Source of the DNA: JANNPJ01 sp031400005
GTDB taxonomy: Bacteria; Actinomycetota; Actinomycetes; Actinomycetales; Kineosporiaceae
DNA length: 21,606 nt
Reading direction: 5' to 3'
Assembly (NCBI GenBank): GCA_031400005.1
Contig: JANNPJ010000325.1
Location: 1 to 21,606 of the forward strand
In this document: positions 1 through 7,627 of the stretch, in pieces
Layout of the letters: every line of letters begins with the position of its first letter
Numbering within the stretch: position 1 is the first letter of the stretch
Translations under genes and position numbers: made by a program
Notes under the pieces: generated by a model
Told to the model about the DNA's origin: nothing
The model's database searches: none
The model's input: only the letters and a program-made list of their open reading frames with translations

Positions 1-76
1 CCACGGCGCTGTACGGGCCAACTCGCGTGGTACACACAATGTCACCCTCTCACCTCTCACATCACCCGGTGGGGTC

Positions 77-90
77 GGGGGCGCGCCCCC
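77..90. promoter_or_regulatory. GC hairpin ahead of the permease gene
   Basis: A perfect 14-bp palindrome (GGGGGCGCGCCCCC), extended by further C residues to a nine-C run, lies about 50 nt before the first permease start. No gene is visible in positions 1–140. A strong hairpin between a binding-protein gene and its permeases is common in sugar ABC operons, where it limits permease expression. The upstream binding-protein gene is inferred and is not in the window. No T-run follows, so a classical terminator is not supported. Confidence 0.35.
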
Positions 91-140
91 CCCCGGCCAA
101 TGGGACCCGCACCCAGGTGCCTCAACTTACCGGAGTCTTC

Positions 141-1046
141 ATGACAACAATGCCCGTGGCCCGCCGCAGCCGCGGCCGGCTGATGTCGCGCAACACTGTG
201 GTGGGTTGGAGTTTCCTGCTGCCGAACTTCATCGGCTTCGGGATCTTCACGCTTATCCCGGTCGGCCTGCTGTTCTATTACGCGTTCACCGACTGGAACG
301 TCTTCACCGGCGCCGAGTGGAGCGGGCTGGACAACTTCAGCCGATTGGTGAACGACGCCAGCTTCTGGACCGCGTTGAAAAACACGTTCTACTACTCGGC
401 GTTCCACATCCCGCTCACCCTGGGCGCCTCCCTGGCGCTCGCTCTCTTGCTGAACCGCAAAATGCGCGGGGTGGCGTTCTTTCGTACCGCGGCGTTCTTC
501 CCCTACATCACCTCGATCGTCGCCATCGCGCAGGTCTGGAACATGCTCTTCAGCCCCGGCTTCGGACCGATCAACGAGGTCATCCGCGCCTTCGGGGTAG
601 ACAACCCACCTGGCTGGACCAGTTCGGCGACCTGGTCGATGCCGGCGGTCATCATCGTCGGCGTCTGGCGGGAAATGGGCTACTACATGCTGCTCATTCT
701 GGCTGGACTGCAGACCGTCCCGGCCCAGCTCTACGAGGCCGCGCGGATGGACGGCGCGAACGCCTGGTGGCAGTTTCGGGCGGTCACGCTTCCAGGGCTG
801 CGCCCGACCATGTTCTTCGTGACCGTGATGCTGACTATCGGAAGCTTCAAAGTCTTCGACTTGATCCTGGTGATGACCGACGGCGGGCCAGGTCAATCCA
901 CGCTGGTGCTGGCGCAGTACATCTATCAGAAGGGCTTCGAGGAGCAGGAGTTCGGCTACGCCTCGGCCGTATCCATCGTGCTGTTCGGCATTTGCCTCGC
1001 GGTCACCGTCGTCCAGTTCCTGGTCAACAAGCGAAGGGACGCATAA
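141..1046 (+). CDS. Sugar ABC transporter permease, MalF/UgpA type
   Basis: This is one of two inner-membrane channel subunits of a carbohydrate ABC importer, 301 residues. Hydrophobic helices run from about residue 22 onward, six in total. The EAA loop that docks onto the ATPase is at about 199–220 (EAARMDGANAWWQFRAVTLP). An in-frame ATG exists at 27, but it would add a low-complexity, non-hydrophobic leader. The ATG at 141 has a GGAG box at 132–135 with good spacing and gives the usual family N-terminus. The next permease begins inside this gene's stop codon, so the two are translationally coupled. No ATPase gene is seen. Actinobacterial importers of this class often share one MsiK-type ATPase encoded elsewhere. 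The substrate is inferred from downstream genes to be an uronic-acid-containing oligosaccharide. Confidence 0.93.
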   Translation: MTTMPVARRSRGRLMSRNTVVGWSFLLPNFIGFGIFTLIPVGLLFYYAFTDWNVFTGAEWSGLDNFSRLVNDASFWTALKNTFYYSAFHIPLTLGASLALALLLNRKMRGVAFFRTAAFFPYITSIVAIAQVWNMLFSPGFGPINEVIRAFGVDNPPGWTSSATWSMPAVIIVGVWREMGYYMLLILAGLQTVPAQLYEAARMDGANAWWQFRAVTLPGLRPTMFFVTVMLTIGSFKVFDLILVMTDGGPGQSTLVLAQYIYQKGFEEQEFGYASAVSIVLFGICLAVTVVQFLVNKRRDA

Positions 1047-1936
1047 TGACGATGTTGGAGACACCGCCGGCCGAAGTTCCGCTGAATGTCGTTAAGCCAA
1101 CTCGTCGAGGCCGCACCCCGGACCGGGTTGGGCAGGTCTTCAGGTACGTTGCGCTTGTCGTCCTGGTCTCCGCTGTGCTGTTGCCGTTCTATTGGATGGT
1201 CTCGTCGTCGCTCAAGGCGAACAGCGATGTCTTCACCGTCCCGGTCAAGTGGTTTCCGGACACCGTGGTCTGGGGTAACTACGTCGACATCTGGCAGAAG
1301 TCGGAGATGACCACCTGGCTCAAGAACACCGTGCTGCTCTCGGTCGCCGTCACCTTCCTCCAGGTCCTCACCGGCAGCTTTGCCGCCTACGGCTTCGCCA
1401 AGGTCCGTTTTCCCGGCCGGGATGTGCTGTTCATCGCGTACATCGCCACGATTGCCGTGCCGTGGCAGTCGTACATGATTCCGCAATTCGTGCTGATGTC
1501 GAAACTGCAGTTGACCGACACGTTCTGGGCCATCATTGCGCTGCAGGCATTCAGCGCCTTTGGTGTATTCCTGATGAAACAGTTCTACGAAACCATCCCG
1601 GACGAACTCATTGACGCCGCCCGCATCGACGGCATGAACGAGTACGGCATCTACCGGCGGATCATGCTGCCGCTGTCCGTGCCGGCCTTGGCCAGTCTCA
1701 CCTTGCTCACCCTGGTCAACACCTGGAACGACTACCTGGGGCCGCTGTTGTACCTGCGTGACCCCGGCCTGCGGACCATCCAGTTGGGGCTGAAGACGTT
1801 CATCTCGCAATACAACGCCGAGTACGCGCTGATCATGACCGGTTCAGTGCTGTCCGTGCTGCCGATCGCGATCATCTTCCTGCTCGGACAGCGGTACTTC
1901 GTCGAAGGTATCGCCACCACGGGGTTGAAGGGATGA
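1046..1936 (+). CDS. Sugar ABC transporter permease, MalG/UgpE type
   Basis: This is the second channel subunit of the carbohydrate importer, 296 residues. A basic cytoplasmic N-terminus is followed by a first helix at about 33–55 and a large periplasmic-type loop. The remaining helices carry the EAA loop at about 190–210 (DAARIDGMNEYGIYRRIMLP). The ATG at 1046 overlaps the preceding TAA by one base, and an AAGGGA box lies just upstream. Much longer upstream reading in this frame exists, but it only shadows the first permease. The end overlaps the DUF624 gene by an ATGA junction. A cytoplasmic ATPase and an extracellular binding protein are needed for function and are not in the window. Confidence 0.93.
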   Translation: MTMLETPPAEVPLNVVKPTRRGRTPDRVGQVFRYVALVVLVSAVLLPFYWMVSSSLKANSDVFTVPVKWFPDTVVWGNYVDIWQKSEMTTWLKNTVLLSVAVTFLQVLTGSFAAYGFAKVRFPGRDVLFIAYIATIAVPWQSYMIPQFVLMSKLQLTDTFWAIIALQAFSAFGVFLMKQFYETIPDELIDAARIDGMNEYGIYRRIMLPLSVPALASLTLLTLVNTWNDYLGPLLYLRDPGLRTIQLGLKTFISQYNAEYALIMTGSVLSVLPIAIIFLLGQRYFVEGIATTGLKG

Positions 1937-2622
1937 TGGGTCTACGGGTCCGGCACGAAACCTTCAGTGCCATCTTTGACGTGGTGTACGTGGCACTCGT
2001 CACGAACCTGCTGCTGGTGATCGGCTGCTTGCCACTGGTGGTGGGATTGCTGACGACCGACCCTGTGAAGTCCTGGCCGATACTTGCCCTGGTGGCACCG
2101 CTGTGTGCGCCCGGCCTGTGTGCAACCTTTGCCGTCCTTGCCTGGTACACCACCGAGCGATCCACCGCCGTGTTCACTACCTATCTGCGGGCGTGGCGGG
2201 CATCGTGGCGGCGGGCAACCGCATTGGGTGCGGTCGCCACCGCCACGCTCGTCGTGCTCGGCGTGGATGCTCGGGCCGTGTGGGGGAAACCCGTAGGGGC
2301 CGCTGTCATTCCGATGCTGGTCGTGGCCGCGTTCCTGGTCGTGTCGTCGTCCCTACTCGGCCTGGTGATGATTGCCGAGCGACCCACGGTGCGGTTACGC
2401 GACGCCCTGCGCGCGTGCCTGTACCTGGCAGTTCGGCGCTGGTACCTCACCCTCGTCTCCTTGGCCGTGCTCGTCCTACTCGAGGTGCTGTTCGCCAGTC
2501 GTCCGGCGCTCGCGCTCGGACTGGCCGCGACTCCGCTCTTGTACGTGGTCTGGGCCAACAGCCGATTCACCCTCAACCCAGCACTGGGACCGACGCCGGA
2601 CCTGGCGCACAGTGCCGGATAG
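1933..2622 (+). CDS. DUF624 (YesL-type) membrane protein
   Basis: A 229-residue integral membrane protein with about five to six hydrophobic segments (near 15–40, 48–71, 98–112, 123–148, 168–188 and 190–208). The N-terminal pattern, with a short amphipathic stretch then a long first helix ending in a Leu-Pro-Leu turn, and the position right after MalF/MalG-type permeases, match the DUF624/YesL family. That family is typically found beside oligosaccharide ABC importers and glycan-degrading enzymes. Its molecular role is not established; a transporter accessory role is plausible. The gene begins at 1933 (ATGA overlap with the permease) or at 1936 (second ATG, better spaced from AAGGG). Its last codons already belong to the degenerate 16-bp repeat array that fills the following spacer. 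Confidence 0.82.
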   Translation: MMGLRVRHETFSAIFDVVYVALVTNLLLVIGCLPLVVGLLTTDPVKSWPILALVAPLCAPGLCATFAVLAWYTTERSTAVFTTYLRAWRASWRRATALGAVATATLVVLGVDARAVWGKPVGAAVIPMLVVAAFLVVSSSLLGLVMIAERPTVRLRDALRACLYLAVRRWYLTLVSLAVLVLLEVLFASRPALALGLAATPLLYVVWANSRFTLNPALGPTPDLAHSAG

Positions 2623-2720
2623 CCCCATTGCTCGGTAGCAGCGCTGGTTGAACGCAGCGCTCGATAACACGGCGCTCGAGAAAAGCAGTGCTCGATAAAA
2701 CGCAGCGCCGGATAGTGCAG
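2611..2720. repeat. Degenerate ~16-bp tandem repeat array
   Basis: At least seven copies of a unit resembling AGYGCTCGATAAAACGC begin at 2611, 2627, 2640, 2656, 2671, 2687 and 2704, so the period is 13–17 bp. The first copy covers the last codons and stop of the DUF624 gene. The rest fill the spacer before the GH88 gene. A small GCCCA/TGGGC hairpin follows at 2736–2748. Copies are imperfect, with interchange of AGCGCT, AGTGCT, GGCGCT and AGCGCC, which suggests an old expansion. Confidence 0.75.
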
Positions 2721-2776
2721 GCCGGACAGCGCAATGCCCAGTGTGGGCCTATTGACGAAGCAAGGAGAGGGCATTC

Positions 2777-3961
2777 ATGACGGAGATCGACGTCCGTCCC
2801 GGCCTCGACCCCGAGGTGATGGGGCGTGCGGTGACCGCCGCTCTGCGCACGGTCGATGCGAACATCGCCGAGTTCGGCGACCAGTACCCCGGGGACACCA
2901 CCACGCACAACAGATACCTGCTGCGGCCGTCGGTGAACGGCCTGCCCGAGGGTGCCAATGTCGGCTGGACCACAAGCTTTTGGCCGGGAATGCTGTGGCT
3001 GGCCTTCGAACTCAGTGGCTCGCCGGCGCATCAGCAGGCAGCTGTCTCGCACGTGCGTAGCTTCGCCGAGCGCATCGAACGTGGCATCGACCTCGACACC
3101 CACGACCTCGGCTTCTTGTACACCCTCAGCTGTGTCGTCTCGTGGCGGCGCTCCGGTGACGAGACCGCCCGCCGTAGCGCGTTGGCGGCGGCGGACCATT
3201 TGATGACGCGGGTACTCGAATCAGCCGGGATCATCCAGGCCTGGGGCGACCTGAACAACCCGAGTCAGCGCGGCCGTACCATCATTGACAGCCTGATGAA
3301 CACCCCGCTGCTGTTCTGGGCGAGCCAGGTCAGTGGCGACCCGAAGTACGCCACTGCGGCGCGCCGGCACGTCGAACAACTACGCGATCATATTATTCGC
3401 CCGGACAGCACCACGTTTCACACCTTTCATTGGGACGTGCGCAGCGGCGAACCGTTGCGGGGTGAGACCGAGCAGGGAAGTGCCGACGACTCGTGCTGGG
3501 CGCGTGGGCAAGCGTGGGGCATCTATGGCTTCACGCTGAACTACCGCCACACCGGCGACCCGTCGTTCCTCGACGCGGCGCAACGCTGCGCCGACTACTT
3601 CCTCTCCCACCTGCCTGCCGATCACGTTGCCTACTGGGATCTCGTCTTCTCCGACGGCAGCGACGAGGAACGCGACAGTTCCGCCGCGGCCATCGCGGTG
3701 AACGGGCTCATCGAACTCGCCACAGAGCTCGGCGCCGGCCCGCAGAGCGACCGCTACCATGGCGCCGCCCTGCGCATCCTCGGCTCGCTGATCACTGAGT
3801 ACTCGACCGAGCGGAATCCGCAGTCCAACGCGCTGATTCTGCACGGCGTCTATGACAAGCCCAAGGACATCGGAGTTGACGAGGGCACGCTCTGGGGCGA
3901 CTACTTCTATCTCGAGGCCCTCACTCGCCTGGCCCGCCCCGACTGGACCAGTCACTGGTGA
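2777..3961 (+). CDS. GH88 unsaturated glucuronyl hydrolase
   Basis: The 394-residue product hydrolyses the 4,5-unsaturated uronic acid from the non-reducing end of oligosaccharides left by polysaccharide lyases. GH88 works by hydrating the double bond rather than attacking the anomeric carbon. The two catalytic aspartates known from Bacillus unsaturated glucuronyl hydrolase (D88 and D149) have clear counterparts: D110 in HDLGFLY and D171 in RTIIDSLMN, with the same 61-residue spacing. The aromatic-rich alpha/alpha-barrel segments (GWTTSFWPGMLW, WARGQAWGIYGF, GTLWGDYFYLEAL) are all present. There is no signal peptide, so it acts in the cytoplasm on imported substrate. A strong AGGAG box at 2763–2767 supports the ATG. 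The exact sugar (glycosaminoglycan, rhamnogalacturonan, ulvan or other) cannot be told from this sequence. GH105 is the main alternative family, but the HDLGF motif favours GH88. Confidence 0.9.
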   Translation: MTEIDVRPGLDPEVMGRAVTAALRTVDANIAEFGDQYPGDTTTHNRYLLRPSVNGLPEGANVGWTTSFWPGMLWLAFELSGSPAHQQAAVSHVRSFAERIERGIDLDTHDLGFLYTLSCVVSWRRSGDETARRSALAAADHLMTRVLESAGIIQAWGDLNNPSQRGRTIIDSLMNTPLLFWASQVSGDPKYATAARRHVEQLRDHIIRPDSTTFHTFHWDVRSGEPLRGETEQGSADDSCWARGQAWGIYGFTLNYRHTGDPSFLDAAQRCADYFLSHLPADHVAYWDLVFSDGSDEERDSSAAAIAVNGLIELATELGAGPQSDRYHGAALRILGSLITEYSTERNPQSNALILHGVYDKPKDIGVDEGTLWGDYFYLEALTRLARPDWTSHW

Positions 3962-4001
3962 CCGACCGCCAGCCTCACCCAACCCTCTCGAGGAGAACCA
4001 C

Positions 4002-4826
4002 ATGGACTACCGCTATCACTGCTACATTCCGTCCGAAAATGGTCGCAACGAGCTGCCTTTCAACCCGTGCAGCCTGCTCGACCTGACCTTCCTCAAGCTT
4101 GAGGCCGGCCAGTCCTGGTCCGGCGAGTCCGGCGACCGCGAGATCCTCGCCGTCATCCTCGGTGGCACAGCCACCTTCACCGTCGGTACGGAGAAGTTCG
4201 CGGATGTCGGTGGACGCGCGGACGTCTTCTCCGGAAAGCCGCACTCGGTCTACATTCCGGCAGGCTGCTCGGTCACCATCGACGCAACCGGACCGGTGGA
4301 GATCGCGCTGCCGAGCGCGCCCAGCGACCTGGCCACCGACCCGTACGTGATTGCGCCGGAGCAGGTAGCCGACGGTCGCTGGGGCGCGGCGAACTTCTCC
4401 CGCAACTATCACCAGATCCTCACCGAGGCTTCCCAGCCCGACCTTCCGGCCCGCCGGCTCATCGTCGGGGAGACGTACACCCCGTCCGGGAACTGGAGCA
4501 CCTACCCGCCGCACCGGCACAAGACCGACAACCTCCCGGCCGAGGCCGCGCACGAGGAGATGTACTACTTCCGGATCAACCCCAGTGACGGATTCGGCCT
4601 CTGCCGGATGTACACAGACGAGGGCTACGAGGAGAACTTCACCGCCCGAGACCACGGCATGCAGATGATGCCCGAGGGTTACCACACCGTTGTCAGTGCA
4701 CCCGGTTACACCACCTACTACCTCTGGGTCCTGGCCGGCACGCAGCGCACCCAGGGGGCCCACGAGGACACCGACCTCAGCTGGGTGGGCGGCACCGTCC
4801 CGACGCTGCGCCAGCTCGGACTCTGA
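4002..4826 (+). CDS. IolB-family isomerase, likely acting as KduI
   Basis: A 274-residue bicupin protein. By sequence it belongs to the IolB (5-deoxy-glucuronate isomerase) family: SGNWSTYPPHRHKTDNLP followed by HEEMYYFRINP, and GYHTVVSAPGYTTYYLWVLAG, are IolB hallmarks. Likely metal ligands are H171, H173, E185 or E186, and H228. IolB normally serves inositol catabolism. Here it sits between GH88 and KduD and no inositol gene is visible. Context therefore suggests it isomerises 5-keto-4-deoxyuronate to 3-deoxy-D-glycero-2,5-hexodiulosonate, the step done by KduI in other bacteria. IolB and KduI share a fold and related ketose/aldose chemistry. The start has an AGGAG box at 3991–3995. The family call is firm; the substrate is inference. 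Confidence 0.88.
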   Translation: MDYRYHCYIPSENGRNELPFNPCSLLDLTFLKLEAGQSWSGESGDREILAVILGGTATFTVGTEKFADVGGRADVFSGKPHSVYIPAGCSVTIDATGPVEIALPSAPSDLATDPYVIAPEQVADGRWGAANFSRNYHQILTEASQPDLPARRLIVGETYTPSGNWSTYPPHRHKTDNLPAEAAHEEMYYFRINPSDGFGLCRMYTDEGYEENFTARDHGMQMMPEGYHTVVSAPGYTTYYLWVLAGTQRTQGAHEDTDLSWVGGTVPTLRQLGL

Positions 4827-4840
4827 GGAACGCCTCGACA

Positions 4841-5605
4841 ATGATCCTGGACAACTTTCGCCTGGACGGGCGCGTCGCGCTGGTCACCGGTGCCAACCGC
4901 GGTCTCGGCCAGGGCTGCGCGCTTGCCCTCGCCGAGGCCGGCGCGGACGTCGCGCTGCTGTGCCGAACCGAACCCAAAGAGACGACCGAGCAAATCTTGG
5001 CGCTCGGCCGGCGGGTCATTTACCTGCCGTGTGACCTGAGTTCGGCCGGGCCGGTCGAATTTACGGCTGCCGTCGACAGAGTCTGCGCGGAGCTGGGCCG
5101 GCTGGACGTGGTGGTCAACAATGCCGGCATCATCCGTCGGGCACCGGCCGTCGACGTCAGCCAGGCCGACTGGGACGACGTCCGCACCGTCAATCTGGAC
5201 GCGGTGTTCCAGCTGTGTCAGGCCGCCGGCCGGGTCATGATCGCTCAGGGCAGCGGAAGCATCATCAACATTGCGTCGATGCTTTCCTATCAGGGCGGCA
5301 TCCGAGTTCCGGCGTACACCGCGACAAAGCACGCTGTCGTCGGTCTCACCAAGGCGTTGGCCAACGAGTGGGCGGGGCACGGAATCACTGTCAACGCGAT
5401 CGCGCCGGGCTACATGGCCACCGACAACACCACGGCGCTGCGCGAGGATCCCTGTCGGGCCAGCGCCATCCTCGAACGCATCCCCGCGGGACGGTGGGGC
5501 ACCCCTGCGGACCTGATGGGTGCCGTCGTCTTCCTGGCCTCGGACCTGGCGAGGTATGTGAATGGTGCGGTCATTCCGATCGACGGCGGCTGGCTGGCCA
5601 GATAG
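4841..5605 (+). CDS. kduD: KduD-type 2-keto-3-deoxygluconate dehydrogenase (SDR)
   Basis: The 254-residue product is a short-chain dehydrogenase that interconverts 3-deoxy-D-glycero-2,5-hexodiulosonate and 2-keto-3-deoxygluconate with NAD(P)H. The nucleotide-binding motif TGANRGLG is at 16–23, NNAG at 93–96, and the catalytic triad is S146, Y159 and K163. The stretches ASMLSYQGGIRVPAYTATK, NAIAPGYMATDNT, ERIPAGRWGTPADLMG and the C-terminal DGGWLAR closely follow enterobacterial KduD, so this is a more specific call than a generic SDR. A GAGGAA box at 4825–4830 overlaps the end of the isomerase gene. It is the last gene of the operon and stops just before a long hairpin. KDG kinase and aldolase, needed to finish the pathway, are not in the window. 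Confidence 0.9.
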   Translation: MILDNFRLDGRVALVTGANRGLGQGCALALAEAGADVALLCRTEPKETTEQILALGRRVIYLPCDLSSAGPVEFTAAVDRVCAELGRLDVVVNNAGIIRRAPAVDVSQADWDDVRTVNLDAVFQLCQAAGRVMIAQGSGSIINIASMLSYQGGIRVPAYTATKHAVVGLTKALANEWAGHGITVNAIAPGYMATDNTTALREDPCRASAILERIPAGRWGTPADLMGAVVFLASDLARYVNGAVIPIDGGWLAR

Positions 5606-5626
5606 GGCCGGTAAGGACCGGGTACG

Positions 5627-5680
5627 ACGTGACTGGCACCAGGGGCTGTCGGAGGGGACAGCCTCTAGTGCCAGTCACGT
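5627..5680. terminator. Long bidirectional terminator hairpin
   Basis: The arms 5627–5650 and 5657–5680 are complementary over 24 positions with one mismatch and one G·T pair, around a 6-nt GGAGGG loop. It lies exactly between the convergent kduD and acyltransferase genes and is followed by TTGAGTT. Position and strength suggest termination in both directions. A mobile palindromic element in the same spot is the alternative. Confidence 0.7.
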
Positions 5681-5686
5681 TTGAGT

Positions 5687-6898
5687 TCAGCGGTGGCGCC
5701 TGGCGGGGACGCTTACTTCGACGGCGGTGGCCACGACTTCCTCCAGCGGCCCGCGCCGATCCGGTGATCCCCACCAGGTGGCGGCGAGTAGCGCGACAAC
5801 GACGTTGCTCAGCAGCACCGGCCACACCGGCCACCCACCGCCCGGATCGGCCTCATGGATCAGGCCGACGGCGATCACGTGCGCGGAGTAGAGGGTCAGC
5901 GTCATCGACCCGGCTGCCCCCAGCGGGCGCAGCCAGCCGCCTGTCCTGGGCACCACGATCAACGCCACCCCGATCACCAGGAGCGCGGTGCCGGTGGTGT
6001 GCACCAGATCGGGGATCGCCCCGGAATGCGGGGCCATCACCCCAAGGAACCACCAGGACGTCGTCGGCGTGGTACCGAAGAAGGAATCGGTGAACAACTC
6101 GTCACCACGTCCGGCGATGAACGCGCCCGGCTCCAGGGTGGCGCCGAGCGCCGTCACCCCACCGGCCAGCTGCACGCACACGGTCGCCACCAGCCAGGCA
6201 CCGATCGCCAGGCCGGCCCCGACAGCAGCCAGCCATCGGCCGGTTTCCGGGCGCAGCACCAGCCGACCCACCGCCAGCCCGGCCAACAGGTAGGTCACCC
6301 AGGTCAGAACCGGGTAGTAGCCGTTGAGCAGCAGGTGCAGCGCGGTGTCACCGGGGTTGACGACGTCCTTCCACGACGGGTTCGCCCCCGGCCCGTCATT
6401 CCATCCGCTGGCCCGGATCAGCTGGCTGACCACCGGCGAGAGCACTGCCCAGCAGACCGCCGCGATGGCGAGCCGCCGGGCCGACCAGCCCAGAACCGGC
6501 AGCGCGACCAGGAACAGCACGGCGTAGTACGACAGGATGATCGCCACCGGCGTGCTGATCAGGCCAAGCGTCAGGCCGAGGGCGCCAATCACCGCGGCCC
6601 GCACCGGGATCGCTCGGCGAGCCCACCAGAGCCGGTCCGCCGTGGGGTGGGCACCACCGGAGCCGAGCGCCAGACCGACCCCGGCCAGGACGGCGAACAG
6701 CGCGGCGGAGCGGCCACCGGCCAGCGAATGCACCACGCCATCGATCCCGTCGCCGCTGGACAGGATGTGCACGGACATCATCCCGATCAACGCCACACCC
6801 CGGGCAACGTCGATCGCCAGCAACCGTCGGATCCCGCCGCCGGACGGACCGGCGACCTCGACGTCCTCAGTCGACATCCGCTCTGGCTCAGACGCCAT
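5687..6898 (-). CDS. Multi-pass membrane protein, DUF1624/DUF418 acyltransferase-like
   Basis: About 403 residues with some ten hydrophobic segments. The N-terminal RRLLAIDVARGVALIGMMSVHIL (with R and H around the first helix) is the pattern of the heparan-alpha-glucosaminide N-acetyltransferase-like DUF1624 group. The late GAAGSMTLTLYSAHVI region resembles DUF418-type proteins. Such proteins are thought to move acyl groups across the membrane, but the substrate here is unknown. The reading frame stays open to 7024. That upstream part runs through the GNAT gene, so a start at ATG 6898 (11-nt overlap with the GNAT stop) or ATG 6877 (10-nt gap) is preferred. Neither has a strong ribosome site, and coupling to the GNAT gene is likely. 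Confidence 0.75.
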   Translation of the reverse strand: MASEPERMSTEDVEVAGPSGGGIRRLLAIDVARGVALIGMMSVHILSSGDGIDGVVHSLAGGRSAALFAVLAGVGLALGSGGAHPTADRLWWARRAIPVRAAVIGALGLTLGLISTPVAIILSYYAVLFLVALPVLGWSARRLAIAAVCWAVLSPVVSQLIRASGWNDGPGANPSWKDVVNPGDTALHLLLNGYYPVLTWVTYLLAGLAVGRLVLRPETGRWLAAVGAGLAIGAWLVATVCVQLAGGVTALGATLEPGAFIAGRGDELFTDSFFGTTPTTSWWFLGVMAPHSGAIPDLVHTTGTALLVIGVALIVVPRTGGWLRPLGAAGSMTLTLYSAHVIAVGLIHEADPGGGWPVWPVLLSNVVVALLAATWWGSPDRRGPLEEVVATAVEVSVPARRHR

Positions 6899-7436
6899 CG
6901 GCGGCGATGTCAGCCGACAGCCGAACCTCCGCCACATCGGCGTCGTTCGCTCCGGCGTAACTGCGTCGAGCCCCGTCCGGCAGCATCCCGGCGGAGGTGA
7001 AGAAGGCACCGCGGGCCAGATCACCCTCGGGGACCCAGACGCTCAGCGCGGTCAGCCCGTGGTTGCGCAGGTGGTCGACGACGGCGGACATCAACCGCGA
7101 CGCGTGGCCGTTGCGCAGGTGCAGCGGGTCCACGGCGAGGACCGCGAGCTGGCCATCGGCCTCGGTGGCATCCCGGTCCTCGCTGGGGCCGACGGCGGCG
7201 AACCCGACCACGATGTCGTCGGCGACAGCGACCAGGACTGCGTGCTTGGTGGACGGCGGCTCGGTCACCGCGCGCCGCCAGGCCGGCAGCAGCGCCTCCG
7301 GGGTGAGCGCTTCCAGGGTCGCCTCGGGCAGCAGGTTGCCGTACGCCATCCGCCAGGCCCGGGCCTGGATGGCGCTGATCGATGGCGGGTCGCCGGCGCG
7401 AGCGGGCCGGACCAGGGTCGTCGCACTCGTTGCCAT
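6888..7436 (-). CDS. GNAT family N-acetyltransferase
   Basis: A 182-residue single-domain acetyltransferase predicted to transfer acetyl from acetyl-CoA to an unknown amine. The N-terminal VRPARAGDPPSISAIQARAWRMAYGNLLP is a common GNAT opening. The core strand and acetyl-CoA loop are in LAVLAVDPLHLRNGHASRLM (RxxGxA-type pyrophosphate loop). The C-terminal part, GAFFTSAGMLPDGARR, matches the usual last helix and strand. A GTG at 7442 is open too, but the AGGA box fits the ATG at 7436 with 7-nt spacing. It is the first gene of a two-gene minus-strand unit with the membrane acyltransferase-like gene. It is divergent from the HAD phosphatase across a spacer holding a palindromic element. Confidence 0.85.
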   Translation of the reverse strand: MATSATTLVRPARAGDPPSISAIQARAWRMAYGNLLPEATLEALTPEALLPAWRRAVTEPPSTKHAVLVAVADDIVVGFAAVGPSEDRDATEADGQLAVLAVDPLHLRNGHASRLMSAVVDHLRNHGLTALSVWVPEGDLARGAFFTSAGMLPDGARRSYAGANDADVAEVRLSADIAADGV

Positions 7437-7505
7437 GGCCACATCCTGTCACCGCCGCCCATGTCCTTCGGCGGTCGGGCTCCGTGCCGGTTGTTCGGGC
7501 GGCAT

Positions 7506-7591
7506 GGTGGGGCCACCCAGGCACGCAGATCACCGGAATACCTGCAGGACGAGGTGGTCGCCGGCCCCGTCGTGCGTGCTGGAGTGGCCCT
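7506..7591. repeat. ~86-nt palindromic element, family 1 copy 1
   Basis: The ends pair as GGGCCAC (7510–7516) with GTGGCCC (7584–7590). Inside them GCACGCA (7521–7527) pairs with TGCGTGC (7573–7579). The centre holds ATACCTGCAGG. A second copy at 10527–10613 shares the outer blocks, the inner blocks and the central ATACCTGC. This copy sits between the divergent GNAT and HAD genes. Confidence 0.72.
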
Positions 7592-7627
7592 CGATGTCCA
7601 GAGAACCTGCAGGGTTACCATCGGCGG

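Noticed and set aside
206..1045. Upstream extension of the second permease frame to 206
   Set aside because: The extension is an out-of-frame reading of the first permease. The true start is ATG 1046, where the family N-terminus begins.
4002..4826. Calling the isomerase KduI from context alone
   Set aside because: The sequence carries IolB hallmarks rather than KduI ones, so only the function, not the family, is inferred as KduI-like.
4965..4976. CTGTGCC match inside kduD as another palindrome end
   Set aside because: There is no matching right arm at 70 nt and the bases encode conserved residues. It is chance.
5855..7000. 381-codon frame on the plus strand over the membrane acyltransferase-like gene
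   Set aside because: Its composition is polar and repetitive in Arg, Gln and Gly. The minus-strand frame has real membrane helices and family motifs.
7025..7442. GTG at 7442 as start of the GNAT gene
   Set aside because: It leaves only about 1 nt between the AGGA box and the codon. ATG 7436 gives proper spacing.
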